Notes: generated by a model not told the origin, from the sequence alone. A stretch of DNA of 64,000 nucleotides from Poa pratensis (GCA_947311845.1 CAMZMU010000027.1:33185723-33249722); one strand, 5' to 3'; numbered from the stretch's first letter, positions 9,966 through 23,292 are shown. Translations and numbers: made by a program.

Positions 9966-12400
9966 ATGCTTCGGCAGCAGGCCATTCCCGACGAACGGCT
10001 GCCTCATCAGATTCGGCACCTTCGTGACCTATGTGGCCACCGAGGTTGTCTGCAAGTACCCCGAGCAGGTGCTGGTGGCCAAGGATCCTCCTGTTGTTTG
10101 TGCGGCTCGCGGCCGGCGTACCGCTCGCCCCGGGAGCTGCGCAGAGCTCATGGTGACTGGCACTGGGGTGGTGCCGGTAAAGGAGAAACTGGCACAGGAG
10201 AACCCGGCAAAGGAGATGCCGGTAATCCTGCCCCCAAGATCACCAGATCGGCGAAAGTGCCGCTGGAGAGTGGGGAGAACCTCCGAGACCAGGCCGGTAC
10301 ATCCGATGTGCCGGTTAGGCCGGCCCATCTCGAGGAGATAATAGAGAAACTGGCTGTGCCGGTAGTTGCCGGCACAGATGCTGCCCAAGTGGAGGCAGAG
10401 CTGGAGGCACGTCGTCAGAGCTTGCATGAGGAGGCTCTCGCGATGGCCGAGGTGAGGAGAGAGTTTGGGATAACTCTCCGTGAGTATAACCAAGCTCATG
10501 GTTTAACCCCGGTAGCTGCTCGCCCTAGTCCCGTAGAGGATGTGCGCAAGAGGGGTAAAAACCTCAATGCCGAGTTTGCTAGAGATGGTAGATCTAGCTC
10601 CAGTAAGACTCCTAGTAACTTGTCGGTCGAAAAACCGAAGTATAATTCTCCTGCTAAAACTCTTAGGGCTGCCGAGGCAGCAAGAGCTGAGTTGTCAGGC
10701 TTATCTGGAGAAGCTCGCCGTAGGCAGCAAGACCGAGTTAATGAGTTGGTAGCTGTGGCTACCCGGTAGAATGAGGCCTACCGCAAGGCCAACACAGTTG
10801 CAGGAGGGTCCGAGATTGTTCACACGGCTAGGGGAGCCAGTGGATCTAAGGGGCAAGCTTCGTCACCGCATGTCGGTGTAGATCGGGACCGGAGTGTAAA
10901 CTCCGGTAAGAGCAAGCAGATGCAGGTGTATGACCCGGCATGTGCCAGAAAACAGTTAATTGCACGAGGAAGTGTCGGCCGGGGTAAAAGCAATCCGGTC
11001 AGGGCGGTCCAGGTGCCGGGGTAGTTAACTCGGCTGGCCGAGGCTAACCGCCTCGATATCCAACACGAAATCTCGCCCAGCAGCAGCAGCAAAATGTCGA
11101 GCTTGTTCAGCAGCTACAAGGTGTTGACCAAGTGGCTAATCGTTATGATGATGGTTACTCGGCTATGGAGAAAGCCGGGTATCCGAGATATGAAGGTGCA
11201 CTGGGATCCCGATTGGGAACTCGCCAGTTGTCCCCAAATGACGCACGTTACAAGATGGACATGATCTATATGTCCGAGATGCTGGAAGAGCAAGGTCCAC
11301 CTGGCCCGGCATGCTTTGGACCTCGGATCATGAGGGAGCCACCGGTGCGGCACTTTTAGTTGAACCGAGGCGCAAAGACATATAACGGCAGTACTAAGCC
11401 GGAGGATTGGCTGACAGATTATGTATCGGCGGTACATATAGCGGGAGGAAACCGCCGATGGGCGGTGAGGTATATCCCGCAAATGTTGGAAGGGCCAGCC
11501 CGGATCTGGCTGAACAACCTGCGAGAGGGCAGTGTTGATTGCTGGCTGGAGTTTGAAGAAGCATTTGTTAGCAACTTCTCCAGCACATACAAGAGACCGA
11601 ATCGTCCTCAGCAGCTTGCGATGTGCAAGCAGAGGGATAATGAAACTGACCGGGATTAATTGACCCGGTGGAGTACTATTCGCAATTCCTGTGAAGGAGT
11701 TGTGGAGGCGCAGGCCATATCTTGGTTTGCCCAGGGGTGCCGACACGGCTCCATGCTCTGGCAGAAGTTGCAGAGGGAGATGCCGGCCACCCTGGCCGAG
11801 ACAATCCGGATTGCAGATATCTATGCATTGGGTGATCCGATGCAACCCTTGCTGAACTCGGTGGAACCGAGTAGAAGATACCCGGTGAATAACAGACCCG
11901 GGTCAGTCAGGCATAGCGATCGCCAGGACTTCGGCAACAAGAGAAGAGAGCCGGATTATCGGTATGGCGCAAACCAGGTTGCAGCAGTAAACCAAGACCA
12001 GCCAGATGCCGGTAATAGCCAGCGTCCGAAGTACAACGGCCCAGCATGGGGCCAGAATCAAGAATGAAAGAAGCCATGGAGTGACCCGAAGAAGCCATTC
12101 ACTTATGAGGCTATGTTGGATGGGCCATGCAGCTATCACACGCATGATCCTCGCAGGCTGGCCAATCATTCAACCCGGCAGTGCAGCTGGTATCAGCGCA
12201 CACTGAAGGAAGGGGGAGGCTCCGGAGGAAATCAAATGGGCACCTTCGAGGCCTCCCGCGGCATATCCTCAACAGAGGCAAGCACTACCTCTCACCGGGG
12301 CAAACACTATTCCCGTAAGTGCACCTCCGCCGAGGCTGCGGCTCCGAGACCTATGGATAGAAGGAGGAGGAAAGAAGATAGAGGGGGCAAGAAGATGTTA
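9966..12400 (+). pseudogene. Degenerate gag of the Tat element
   Basis: The frame 9966-10769 encodes a charged, coiled-coil-like N-terminal part with Glu/Ala/Arg-rich helices. After a break, frames at 11132-11359, 11360-11659 and 11660-12067 give the capsid-like retrotransposon gag region (motifs KPEDWLTDY, GPARIWLNNL, WLEFEEAFVSNF). In-frame stops interrupt it near 11357, 11657 and 12065. A Cys/His-rich segment (CSYHTHD) follows at about 12125, where other Tat gags have a similar element. Gag proteins form the virus-like particle. This copy cannot give one full protein. Confidence 0.8.
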
Positions 12401-12405
12401 ACCAA

Positions 12406-13267
12406 GTGAATGCTGGCCCCAGCCGTCCAGGTGAATATCGCCAGGGTGAGTATAGAGAGGCTCACCATAGCTATGTGGTGTTTGTGACCGAGCCAAATGA
12501 CAAGCGAAGCCTGCACCGGCGTGCGCTGGAGGTGAACGCAGTTATGCCGGCAGTACCGAAGTACATGAACTGGTCCGAGCAAGAGATCAGTTGGAGCAGA
12601 AGGGATCATCCCCGGTTATGCCAACTCCGGGAGGTTATGCGTTGGTGGTAGATCCGACATTCTTTGGACCCACCATCAATGTCCGGTTCACCCGAGTTCT
12701 CGTGATAATGGTAGTGCTATCAATACCATGGTGAAGATGGGTATCTCGGTAAACATGCTGCAACCGAGTAGCACGACCTTCCATGGTATAGTGCCAGGTG
12801 TTTCATGTGCACCTATGGGAAATTTGGGTTGATGTGTTGTTCGGCACCAGGCAAAACTGCCGAACTGAGAGCATCAGTTTGAGGTAGTGGACCTCGAAAG
12901 TCCATACCATGCTTTACTCGGCAGGCCTGCGCTGTCCAAGTTCATGATATCAACCCATGTGGGTTACCTCAAGATGAAAATGCCAGGTCCTAATGGCATC
13001 ATCACTATCTCGGGTGATTACAAGCGTGCACTGGAGTGTGCCTCGGCTGGATCGTGCTTGGCCGAGTCACTGATTATCGCTGCAGAGAAGAAGAAGATCC
13101 ATGAAGTGGTGGCATTGGCTCAGTCCGCGCAACTCGGCATGCCGGGTATGGCTAACCCGGAGCAGAATGCAAATTTCGAGGTGCCCAAGGAGACCAAGAA
13201 GATCAATGTTGACCCGGCGTTTCCGGACCATAACGTCATCATTGGTACCGGGTTAACGGAGAAATAG
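12406..13267 (+). pseudogene. Degenerate protease and linker region of the Tat element
   Basis: Sequence near 12675-12740 matches a retropepsin active site of the form DNGSAINTM, but it lies in a different frame from its neighbours. The frame 12887-13267 continues with the conserved YHALLGRP and a lineage-typical linker leading to RT (KRALECASAGSCLAESLIIA). Retropepsin cuts the gag-pol polyprotein. Frameshifts make this copy non-functional. Confidence 0.75.
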
Positions 13268-13309
13268 GAAGGCGAGCTCAGTCACTTCCCGTGAGAACCG
13301 GGATATCTT

Positions 13310-14446
13310 TGCATGGTCAAATCAGGACCTGCCAGGTGTTCCGAGGGAGTTGGCTGAGCACTCTTTGTTCGTCAGACCGGATATGAAACCGGTGAAGCAA
13401 CCTATGCGACGTCTCTCGGATGAGAGGAGAAAGTGATAGGCGATGAACTGGCCAGATTACTTGCATCTGGTTTCATCATGGAGGTGCTGCACCCGGACTG
13501 GTTGTCTAACCCGGTCCTGGTGGAAAAGAAAAAAGATGACCCGAATGTGGCCATTGTGTGGCGCATGTGTATTGACTTCACAAACTTGAACAAGGCATGT
13601 CCCAAGGATCCATTCCCGCTGCCTCGGATTGATCAAGTGATCGATTCCACAGCCGGGTGTGAGCTGTTATCCTTTGTAGATGTGTATTCTGGTTTTCACC
13701 AGATACCACTGAACCCTGCTGATCAAATGAAAACTGCTTTTATTACCCCGTACGGGGCTTATTGCTATCGTGTCATGACATTTGGTTTGAGAAATGCTGG
13801 TGCTACTTACCAGAGATGTATGCAAAAATGCTTGCATGATCAAATAGGCAAAAATGTGCAGGTGTATGTCGATGACATTGTCATCAACTCTAAGGAGAAA
13901 TCCACTCTGATTGATGATCTCCGAGAAACATTTGAGAATCTAAGGAAATTCCGGATAAAGCTTAACCCGGACAAATGTACATTTGGTGTGCCGGCAGGCA
14001 AATTACTCGGTTTCCTCGTGTCGAGCCGAGGTATCGAGGTGAACCCGACAAAAATCCGTGCTATTGAAAGCATGAGGTTACCGACATGTCTCAAGGACGT
14101 GCAGAAATTCACCGGATGTTTGGCATCCTTAAGTCGGTTTGTTAGCAGGTTGGGAGAAAAGGCATTGCCTTTGTATCAGCTCATGAAGAAAACAACCCAC
14201 TTCGTGTGGACCCCGCAAGCAGATGCGGCGTTCACCGAGTTAAAAAAGATGCTGGCAACTGCGCCGATACTGGCCTCACCATTACCCAAAGAGCCGATGT
14301 TGCTCTACATTGCAGCCACAAACCGTTGTGAGTGTCGTATTAGTGGTGGAGCGAGAAGAAGGTGGCAAACTGTGCAAAGGCCAGTATATTACCTGAGCGA
14401 GGTGATCTCGTTGTCCAAGCAGAACTACCTCACTGCCAGAAGATGA
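13310..14446 (+). CDS. Reverse transcriptase and start of RNase H, Tat element
   Basis: The open frame 13433-14446 (337 codons) covers the reverse transcriptase. Motifs include CIDFTNLNKACPKDPFPLP, FVDVYSGFHQI, the catalytic YVDD around codon 145, and LGFLVSSRGIEVNP. The connection and first RNase H region start at WTPQADAAF near the end. The upstream part of the pol frame (13310-13432) is shifted by one base relative to it. A second shift near codon 300 turns the RNase H start into unrelated residues. The enzyme copies element RNA into DNA; the copy is probably dead because flanking domains are out of frame. Confidence 0.9.
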
Positions 14447-15182
14447 CATATGGTGTCTATCTGGCTGCTAAGAAGTTGAAACATTACTTCCAAGAGCATT
14501 CAATCACTGTGGTGTGTGAGGCTCCTATCTCGGAGATCATTGGGTGTAAAGATGCAACTGGCCGAGTAGCCAAGTGGGCTATCGAGGTGTCCCCTTACAC
14601 TCCTCACTATGAAAGAAGAGATGCCATTAAATCTCAGGCACTGCCGGACTTCTTGGTGGATTGGGCGAGATGCAATATGAGCCACCATTGCCTGACTCCA
14701 ATTACTGGAGAATGCACTTTGATGGTTCAAGGAAAAATTGGTTTAGGTGCCGGGGTAGTCCTTACCTCGCCTAAGCGGATCAACTGAGATATGTGTTGCA
14801 GATTCATTTTGCGGCATCTAATAATGTGGCCGAGTATGAGGCACTTGTTCATGGGCTCAATGTGGCCAAGGAAATTGGTATTCGCCGGATAGAATGCTTC
14901 GGAGACTCGGATCTGGTGGTGCAGCAAGTCTCGGGAAATTGGGATGCTTTAGACGCCAACATGGCGTTGTATCGGTTTCATGTCCAGAAGATCTCGGGGT
15001 TCTTTGAAGGTTGCGAGCTCACGCATATACCTCGGGCTGAAAAAAGCCGCCGATGTACTGTCCAAGCTAGGTTCATCCGGGATCCAATTCCACCCGGCAT
15101 AGCCTTGGAGCATTTGAGGAAGCCATCAATCAAACCATCGCCGAGTCCGAGTCAATCTTTATCCCGAGAAACCGGAGTCTGA
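14434..15182 (+). pseudogene. RNase H end plus second (archaeal-type) RNase H, Tat element
   Basis: The frame 14362-14787 recovers the end of the first RNase H and a linker (YGVYLAAKKLKHYF). A second RNase H then begins with the catalytic motif MHFDGS at about 14713 in another frame. It continues in 14793-15182 with NNVAEYEALVHGL and FGDSDLVVQQV. Two RNase H domains in one pol are a published trait of the Tat lineage. Frame breaks lie near 14700 and 14787. Confidence 0.75.
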
Positions 15183-15314
15183 TGCTGTTCCCATGGACGT
15201 CGATGTCGGATGCATTTGGGAGAACCCGGGGACTGCTTGGCAGAACTCGGGGACTGGTATATGTCGGTTGAAGCAATGTCGGTTGATCATGGAGGTGGAT
15301 GATCGGTCTTTCCT

Positions 15315-16525
15315 GTGCGTCCTGTGCCGGAGTGGGCACAACCAATAATGGCGTATATGATGGACGGGAGTTTGCCAAGTAATGAAGTTGAGGCTAGGCA
15401 AGTGCAAAGAAGATCCAAGGCATACACCATCATCAACCAGGAGTTATACAAGAGAAGTGTGACCGAGGTACTGCAGCGCTGTGTCGAGCCGCAGGAAGGG
15501 CAAGAGATGCTCCTGGAGATTCATCAGGGAGAGTGCGGTCATCATGCTTCATCAAGAGCCTTGGTGGCTAAAGTATTCCGGCATGGGTTTTATTGGCCCA
15601 GTGCTTTGAATCAGGCAGAAGATATCGTCCGAAATGTGAGGGATGTCAGAGATTTGCTAAGAAGATCCACCTGCCAGCTTCGGCACTCAAGACAATTCCA
15701 ATCACTTGGCCTTTGCTGTTTGGTGTCTGGATATGGTGGGAGAGTTCAGGCCAGCCCGAGGTAACATGACTCATATGCTGGTGATGGTGGACAAGTTCAC
15801 CAAATGGATCGAAGTGAAGCCAATCAGGAAGTGTGATGGTCACATAGTGGTGTCCTTTCTGAAGGACATCATTTTGAGATATGGTTACCCCCATAGCATT
15901 ATCTCGGATAATGGCACAAACTTTGATGTGGAAGAATTTGCTCGGTTCTGTGCGGAAAAAAGAATTCGGTTGGACATAGCCTCGGTGGCACACCCAGAGG
16001 TAAATGGGCAAGTGGAAAGAGCAAATGCATTGGTCTTGGCCGGTATCAAAGCTCGGTTAATTGAACCACTGTTGCGAACTCCGGGATGTTGAATAGAGGA
16101 GATACCAGCAGTATTGTGGGGTCTAAGGACCACACCGAAGCGGTCCTGCCGACCGACATGGAGCATGACTTGCCGAGAGTGGCGTTGTATACTGAAACCG
16201 AGGCAATAAGCTCGAAGAAGCACGAGAACTGACCTTATCTCGGTCAGCTATATATCAGCAAAATCTCCGACGCTATCATAGCCGGAAGATCAGCCCTCGG
16301 GTATTCCGAGAGGGAGATTTGGTGTTGAGGCTAGTACAACGCAAAGCAGGCCGACACAAGTTGTCACCTCCATGGGAGGGACCATTCATTGTGAGCAGGG
16401 CTGTGCACAATGATTCATACTATCTTATAGATGCGCAGGCGCCGAGGAAAAATGTGATGGACAAATCCGGAGAGGAGACCAAAAGACCCTGGAATATAGC
16501 TCTACTCCGCCCCTTTTACTCGTAA
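15315..16525 (+). pseudogene. Degenerate integrase of the Tat element
   Basis: The frame 15315-15764 encodes the zinc-binding H2C2 domain (IHQGECGHHASSRAL, FYWP). Its second Cys pair falls in the other frame, after a base loss near 15634. The catalytic core follows in 15706-16092 with D,D35E residues in LDMVGEF, SDNGTN and GQVERAN. The C-terminal part resumes in 16319-16525 (KLSPPWEGPFIV) and ends at 16525. Integrase inserts element DNA into the host genome. At least three breaks (about 15634, 16090, 16200) inactivate it. Confidence 0.85.
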
Positions 16526-17149
16526 GGGCGCAATGTATGTATCTCGGTTTTCTTTTGAATGAAATGTCGGCACTCCGAAAAGAAAACTCGGGACTGCCTT
16601 TGTCTATATGCTTGTGTTTTATCTCGGTTTTATCTGCGTTGTTGGTATGTCGGATGATTTTGAGACCTCGTTTCAAAGTTCAAGTAATGTATGCTGTTTT
16701 GTTGTGTTCTTGTGACTCGACTGGCGAACGCCGAAATGGCAGTCAAGAGCAGAGGTTATGGTATATGGTAAACATGAAAATGAACTCGGGGACTCGGTTC
16801 TAAAAAGATCCGACATATGTTGTTTACTAACCCGGTTTTTTCGTTCCTTTTCTTTGTGTCGGATGACTCTAAGCTTACCTCAAAATTTACAAGTATTGTA
16901 TGCTATAATGTTGATCTTGTGACTCGATTGTCGAACGCCTAAATGGTAGACAAGAGCAGAGGTTACTATGTATAGTAAACAAGAAAGTAAACTCGGGGAC
17001 TTGGTGCAAAGTGATCCGGCATTGAGCATGTCTGGTTGAAACTAATATGATAAAGGTAGTACTGATAAGGGTAGCGCGATAAAAACTTAAAAGTATATTT
17101 ACATCTGCACCCAGCATTCCGGGATTTAATGGTTCAGTTTATGATAAGT
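16526..17149 (+). other. Non-coding region between pol and antisense ORF
   Basis: Imperfect direct repeats of about 200 bp each (marker tcaagagcagaggtta at about 16743 and 16950) end in actcggggact. I see no coding potential. This is the spacer found in Tat elements between integrase and the extra ORF. Confidence 0.6.
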
Positions 17150-18992
17150 TTAGGCAGCTGCCTCGGAAGCGCTTGGAGCAGTGGGAGCGGTGCAAGCTTC
17201 AGAAGTTATCTCGGTCGAAGCCTCGACCGAGTTGTCGGTTGCCGGCTTCTCAGAAGTGTCGGTTGCTCCGGCAGCGGCAGTCTCGGTTGCTCCGGCAGTG
17301 GTAGTCTTGGTGGCTCCGGCAATGGCAGTGTCGGGGGCTTCTACCTCGATTTCCTCATCAACATCATCTCCCTCGTCTTCATCCTCTTCATCATCCTCGT
17401 CATCTTCTTCGTCCTCCGAGTAGGCTGGGCCAGGAAAGAGTTTCGAGTAGGAGCATAGCCAGCCATGAAGGAGGCTGCCTCTTTGCGGCTGGCGATAAGT
17501 GTCGGATCTAAAGTCCACTGTGAGCCTTGCCGCAGGGACCGCACGGCATCGAGATTGATTGACTCGTACCAAGAGAGCACGAAGGTCAAAGCTTGATCCG
17601 CGCCGACACGGGATGAGGAGGATCTCTACTCTCGGAGCCTGGTCTCGGCCCCTGACAGGCACTTGGACAACTCTTCAATGCCAACTGGAACCTGAGATCC
17701 TGGCCATAGGGCTCGGTAAGCTCGGATGCCAGCATCAAGAAGGTCCATGCCAATGGCCTTCAGAGGAGAATGCGAGCGTTCAGAGCGGTCAAGTGATCTT
17801 CAATGTCCCATCCCTCCGGGATTGGGCTAGCTTCGGCTCTTTTGGCTCGTGCCCGGCGGACAGTGTTGACTGCAGCGGCCTTGGAGTGGGAGAAATGATC
17901 TGAAGATAAAAAAGCTATCACCGAATTGAGTTATATACCAGCATATATTTAATGTCGGCACAAGCAATGGATGCAAAAAAGAAAGGATAAACAGAATTTG
18001 CTGTCCATCTCCTTGTTAAGCCGGGTGAGCTCGCCCAGCCAGCTGTCGCATTTTGCCTTGAGGGCATCCAGTTCTCCTTGTGCCGAGGTAGCGCGAACCT
18101 CGGTCGCCTCGAGGGTTTCCTTGTGCTTCTGCGCAGCTTCCTCCCTCTGCATCAGGGCCTTCTCAATGTCGGTCTTCTCACCTTGGACCCCAGCAAGTTC
18201 CTTCTGGAGCCGAGACACTTTGTCTCGTTCCTTCTGGAGGCAGTGGCGTGCGAGGTGTCCTTGTTCTTCAGCGCATCCTGAAGCTGCTAGTGGGAAGTCC
18301 GGAGTTTCTTGTGCTCCAGGAGTACTTTCTTGAACACCTCGGTCCGGGTGTTGGTGCAATCCTGAAAAGAGAAGAGATATGTCGGAAAAGCGTGAGATTT
18401 CACGCCGAATAAACTCGACACGAATCTCGGGGACTGGATATTGAAGTTTTCGAAATGGGTTGGATGTCAGATTGTTTGAAGTTAATGAAGGAAATTTGGT
18501 GAAGATTCGCGCCGAGTGATCTTTACTCGGGCAAGCGTCAATCACTCGACCCAAATCTCCGGGACTGGGGATAATATATCTATGTTTTATTGGAAAAGAG
18601 AAAAGGACTGAGGTGAGGAAGGTTTACCTCGGTGATCTTGCTCGCATTGAGGACAGCAATCTGCAGTGCATGAATGGATTGCGCAATGTGGCTTGGGCCA
18701 ACCGGGTTAGGGAGGAAACTTCGCTGGTGTCAGCGGCGTTCCAATCCATGCTGTAGTGCTCCACCGAGCCCAAGCTATTGCCGCTTTGAGTGCGCAGGCA
18801 GGGAAACTCCGAGATAGCCATGCCGGCTTTGGAGACTCGGGCAACTAGTTGCTGGTGGCTCGAGGACTGGGTTGGAGTCACCACCACTTGTTTCTCCGGG
18901 CTAACAATAATGTTTCCCAGTGGCTACTTGACGTTGTGCCGGTTTTGGGCAGTGGAGTAGTTTTCCGAGTTACTAGCTCGGTGGACTTTGTG
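17150..18992 (-). pseudogene. Antisense extra ORF of the Tat element, C-terminal part
   Basis: Read on the minus strand, this is the downstream half of the antisense ORF whose first half lies at 27217-29143, split by the nested retrotransposon. It includes a coiled-coil stretch at about 18000-18330 (KGEKT-type, with ERDKVSRLQKELAGV). Near 17340-17440 is a very acidic tract of Glu and Asp, followed by degenerate Ala/Gly/Thr repeats (AGATKTTT, AGATETAA). Several stops and probable introns interrupt it. Its function in Tat elements is unknown; a gag-like or regulatory role has been proposed. Confidence 0.6.
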
Positions 18993-18997
18993 ATGGG

Positions 18998-20640
18998 TGG
19001 TGGCTCTAGGTTGACGAGGGAATATCTCCCCGCAATAGTGCCAGAAACAATGCTTGTACGTCACACGTCAGTTGGGAACCCCAAGAGGAAGGTATGATGA
19101 GTGCAGCAGTAAGTTTTCCCTCAGTATGAAACCAAGGTTTAATCGAACCAGTAGGAAAACGAGGTTTGCTTCGAAGGTGTTGGTGAAGGAGTGTAGTGCG
19201 GCGCAACACCAGGGATTCCGGTGCCAACGTGGAACCTGCACAACACAATCAAATTACTTTGCCCCAACTTAACAGTGAGGTTGTCAATCTCACCGGCTTG
19301 CTGAAAACAAAGGGTTAAACGTATCGAATGGAAATGATGTTTGTTTGCATAAAACAGTAGAGAACAATGATTGCAGTAGATTGTATTTCAGATGTAAAAG
19401 AATGGACCGGGGTCCACAGTTCACTAGTGGTGTCTCTCCAATAAGATAACTAACATGCTGGGTAAACAAATTACAGCTGGGCAATTGACAATTGATAAGT
19501 GCATATAACATGCATGTGTGAGCTGTGGTGTCTACTATGAGATTCATTTGGGCATTACGACAAAGTACATAGACCGCTATCCAGCATGCATCTATGCCTA
19601 AATAGTCCACTTTCCGGTTAACATCCGTACCCCTTCCAGTATTAAGTTGCAAGCAACAGACAATTGCATTAAGTAATGTGCGTAATGTAAACAATACATT
19701 CATCCTTGAATAAAGCATTGCTGTTTTACCCCTAGTGGCAACAACACATCTACAACCTTAGAACTTGCTGTCACTATCCCAGGTTAAATAGAGGTTGAAC
19801 CCAACTATCATGCATAAATACCCCCTCTTGGAGTTACAAGTATTCACTGGCCAAGGCTTCAACAAGTAACGGAGAGCATGCAAGATCACAAATGACATAG
19901 ACATGATAATATAATATTCAGCTCCACATAGGTATCAATATAAGTCAGATCCCAGCAAACACAACATGTAGCATTACAATAAGATGATCTTGATCATGAT
20001 AGGCAGCTCACAAGATCTAAACATGATGGCACAAGTGGAGAAGACAACCATCTAGCTACTGCTATGGACCCATAGTCCAAGGATGAACTACTCACGCATC
20101 ACTCCGGAGGCGGGCATGGCGATGTAGAGCCCTCCGGTGATGATTCCCCTCTCCGGCAGGGTGCCGGGAAGAGCTTCAGAACCCCCCGAGTTAGGGTTGA
20201 CGACGGCGGCGGCAGCGAATATGTTCTGGATGAAAGGCTCGGTGTTTTAGGGTTTTCGCGTCTCGGGGAATAAATAGGCGAAGGGGCGATGTCGGCGGAC
20301 CCCCGAGGGGCCCAAACCACAGGCGGCGCGGCTGGGCCCACTGCCGCGCCATGGTGGTTTGGCCACCTCGTGGCTCTCTTCGTCTCTCCTTCGGACTCCG
20401 TGTACGTGCTGGAAAAATAGGGACTGGCCTTTTGTTTCGTGCAATTCCGAGAATATTTCCAGAAGTAACTTTCTGAAACCAAAAACAGCAGAAAACAGGG
20501 AACTGGCACTGTGGCATCTTGTTAATAGGTTAGTCCCAGAAAATGCATAAAAGTGATACGAAGTGTATATAAAACATGTAGCAAATGGTATAATATAAGC
20601 ATGGAACAGCAGAAATTATGGATACGTTGGAGACGTATCA
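18998..20640 (-). repeat. 3' LTR of the Athila-like element
   Basis: This 1643-bp LTR is almost identical to the copy at 25567-27211. It carries the same untranslated short ORFs, which I do not count as genes. The boundary with the inner region at 20640/20641 is followed by the PPT-side motif gcatccccaagcttag. Confidence 0.93.
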
Positions 20641-23292
20641 AGCATCCCCAAGCTTAGTTCTACTCGTCCTCGAGTAGGTAAAACGATAACAACAAATAAT
20701 TTCTGAGGAGACATGCTTTCACACAATCTTGATCAATATATTGCAAGGCTCATGTCATGAATGAAGTGACTCAAAGCAATGATCTATAGTTTGCTAACAA
20801 ATAGATAAAGAGTAAACAATGAATCATATAAGCAAAAACTTTTCATGAATAGTACTTTCAAGACAAGCATCAAAAAGTTTTGCATAAGAGGTAACTCATA
20901 AAGCAATAGATTCAAAGTAAAAGGCATTGAAGCAACACAAAGGATGATTAAGTTTCAGCATTTGCTTTCAACTTGTAACATGTATATCTCATGGATAGTT
21001 GTCAACATAAAGCAATATAACAAGTGCAATAAGTAAATGTAAGAATCAATGCACACAAAGTTGACACAAGTGTTTGCTTCTAAGATAGAAAGGAGTAGGT
21101 AAACTGACTCAACATAAAGTAAAAGATAGGCCCTTCGCAGAGGGAAGCAGGGATTAAATCATGTGCTAGAGCTTTTTAAGTTTTCGAAAGCATATAGAGA
21201 GCACAAAATAAGTATTTGAGAGGTGTTTGTTGTTGTCAACGAATGGTAGTGGGCACTCTAACCCCCTTGTCAACCAGACTTTCAAAGAGCGGCTCCCATG
21301 AAGGACGTTATCTCTACCAGCAAGGTAGATCATCCCTCTTCTCTTTTGTTTACACATGTATTTTAGTTTCTTTATAGATGACACTCCTCCCAACCTTTTG
21401 CTTACACAAGCCATGGCTAACCGAATCCTCGGGTGCCTTCCAACATTCACATACCATGGAGGAGTGTCTATTGCAAAATTAAGTTGCTTACTGATAAATC
21501 AGGGCAAAACATGTGAAGAGAATTATTAATGAAAGTTGTAATTAATTGGGGCTGGGCACCCCGTTGCCAGCTCTTTTTGCAAATTATTGGATAAGCGGAT
21601 GTATATGCCACTAGTCCAGGTGAAAGTCTGTCAGAAGTAAATGACAAGATTGAAAGATAAAACACCACATACTTCCTCATGAGCTATAAAACATTGACAC
21701 AAATAAGGAGTAATAAAGTTTTGAATAGTTTAAAGGTAGCACATGAAATATTTACTTGGAATGGCAGGAAATACCACATAGTAGGTAGGTATGGTGGACA
21801 CAAATGGCATGGGTTTTGGCTCAAGTTTTGGATGCACGAGAAGCATTCCCTCTCAGTACAGAGTTTAGGCTAGCAAGGTTGTTTGAAGCAAACACAAGTA
21901 TAAACCGGTACAGCAAGAATCACATAAAAACATATTGCAAGTATTATAAGACTCTACACTGTCTTCCTTGTTGCTCAAACATTTTACCAGAAAATATCTA
22001 GACCTTAGAGAGAACAAATATGCATCCCAAGTCTCAACAAGCTCTACGGTAGTTCTCCACTACTAGGCTTTAACTACATGATGCAAGAGCTTAAACATGA
22101 TCTACTTGAGAGCTCAAAACAATTGCAAAGCATCAAATCAAAACAAGACAATGATCTACAAGAATGCATATGTCTTTTCCAATACCAACTACTACATGTA
22201 GCATTTTCTTTCTTCCAAACAAACACCAATAATTTATTTAAACATAAACTCTCCAAATGATAATATAATGCAGCAAGAGAGTATTTATAAACAAGTGCTA
22301 ACAGCTCGAAGAGATGCATGAAAAACAGGAGCTAAAAGCACTGCAGTAGCTAGTTAAGAATACTCAACAAATATAAGTGAAGAACATGAGTATTCACATG
22401 AAAAAGCGGAGCGTGTCTCTCTCCCACACAAGGATTGCTAGGATCCGAATTTATTCAAACAAAAACAAAAATAAAAACACACAGACGCTCCAAGTAAAGC
22501 GCATAAGATGTGAAAGAATTAAAATATAGTTTCACTAGAGATGACCTGATAAGTTTGTTGATGAAGAAGGGGATGCCTTGGGCATCCCCAAGCTTAGACG
22601 CTTGAGTCTCTCTGAATATGGTTGGGATGAACCACGGGGGCATCCCCAAGCTTAGGCTTTTCACTCTTCTTGATCACATAATATCACCCTTCTCGCTTGA
22701 TCCTTGAAAACTTCCTTCACACCAAACTCAAGACAGTTCTCATTAGAGGGTTAGTGCATAATCAAAAATTCTCATATTCTGTAATGATACAATCAATCCC
22801 AAAGCTTCTGGACATTAGCTACAGCCACCAATGCTTTGTGGAGCAAAGAAATCCACACAAACACAGTAAAAGAGCGAATGCAAAACAAAAGGCAGAATCT
22901 GTCAAAAACAGAACAGTCTGGAATGACGAATTTTTTCGAGGCACTTAAGTTGCTCAGATGGATCTGGCCTAAAATAATGAAAGTTGCGTACATATCTCAG
23001 GAATATGCGTGATTTTTCTCAGAATTTTTGAATTTTCTACAGGGAGATAAGCTCAAATCCGTGACAGCTAAAAATCTGTCACTGCGCAGAAATCCAAATC
23101 TTGCATCAACTTTCAATATAGAACTTTACTTGGCACAACATTGCGATAAAATAAAGATACAAAGGAGTTGCTACAGAAGTAACAAAACTCCTTGACTCAA
23201 AGAAAACAAAAATAACAGCAAATAAAAACGATGGGTTGTCTCCCATAAGCGCTTTTCTTTAACGCCTTTCAGCTAGGCGCAGAAAGTGAAAA
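20641..23292 (-). other. Long non-coding inner region of the Athila-like element
   Basis: These 2.65 kb lie between protease and 3' LTR, where RT and integrase would be expected in an autonomous element. No frame of interest is open. The 16-bp motif gcatccccaagcttag occurs three times: 20642, 22582 and 22640. The first copy abuts the 3' LTR and forms the polypurine side of the element (minus strand). Many A-rich stretches are present. Confidence 0.75.

Noticed and set aside
19290..19718. 142-codon minus-strand ORF, repeated at 25859-26287
   Set aside because: It is identical in both LTR copies of the Athila-like element and lacks a domain. It is LTR sequence, not a gene.
20099..20517. Overlapping ORFs near the LTR end (also 26669-27088)
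   Set aside because: They are duplicated with the LTR in two frames; chance open frames in GC-rich LTR sequence.
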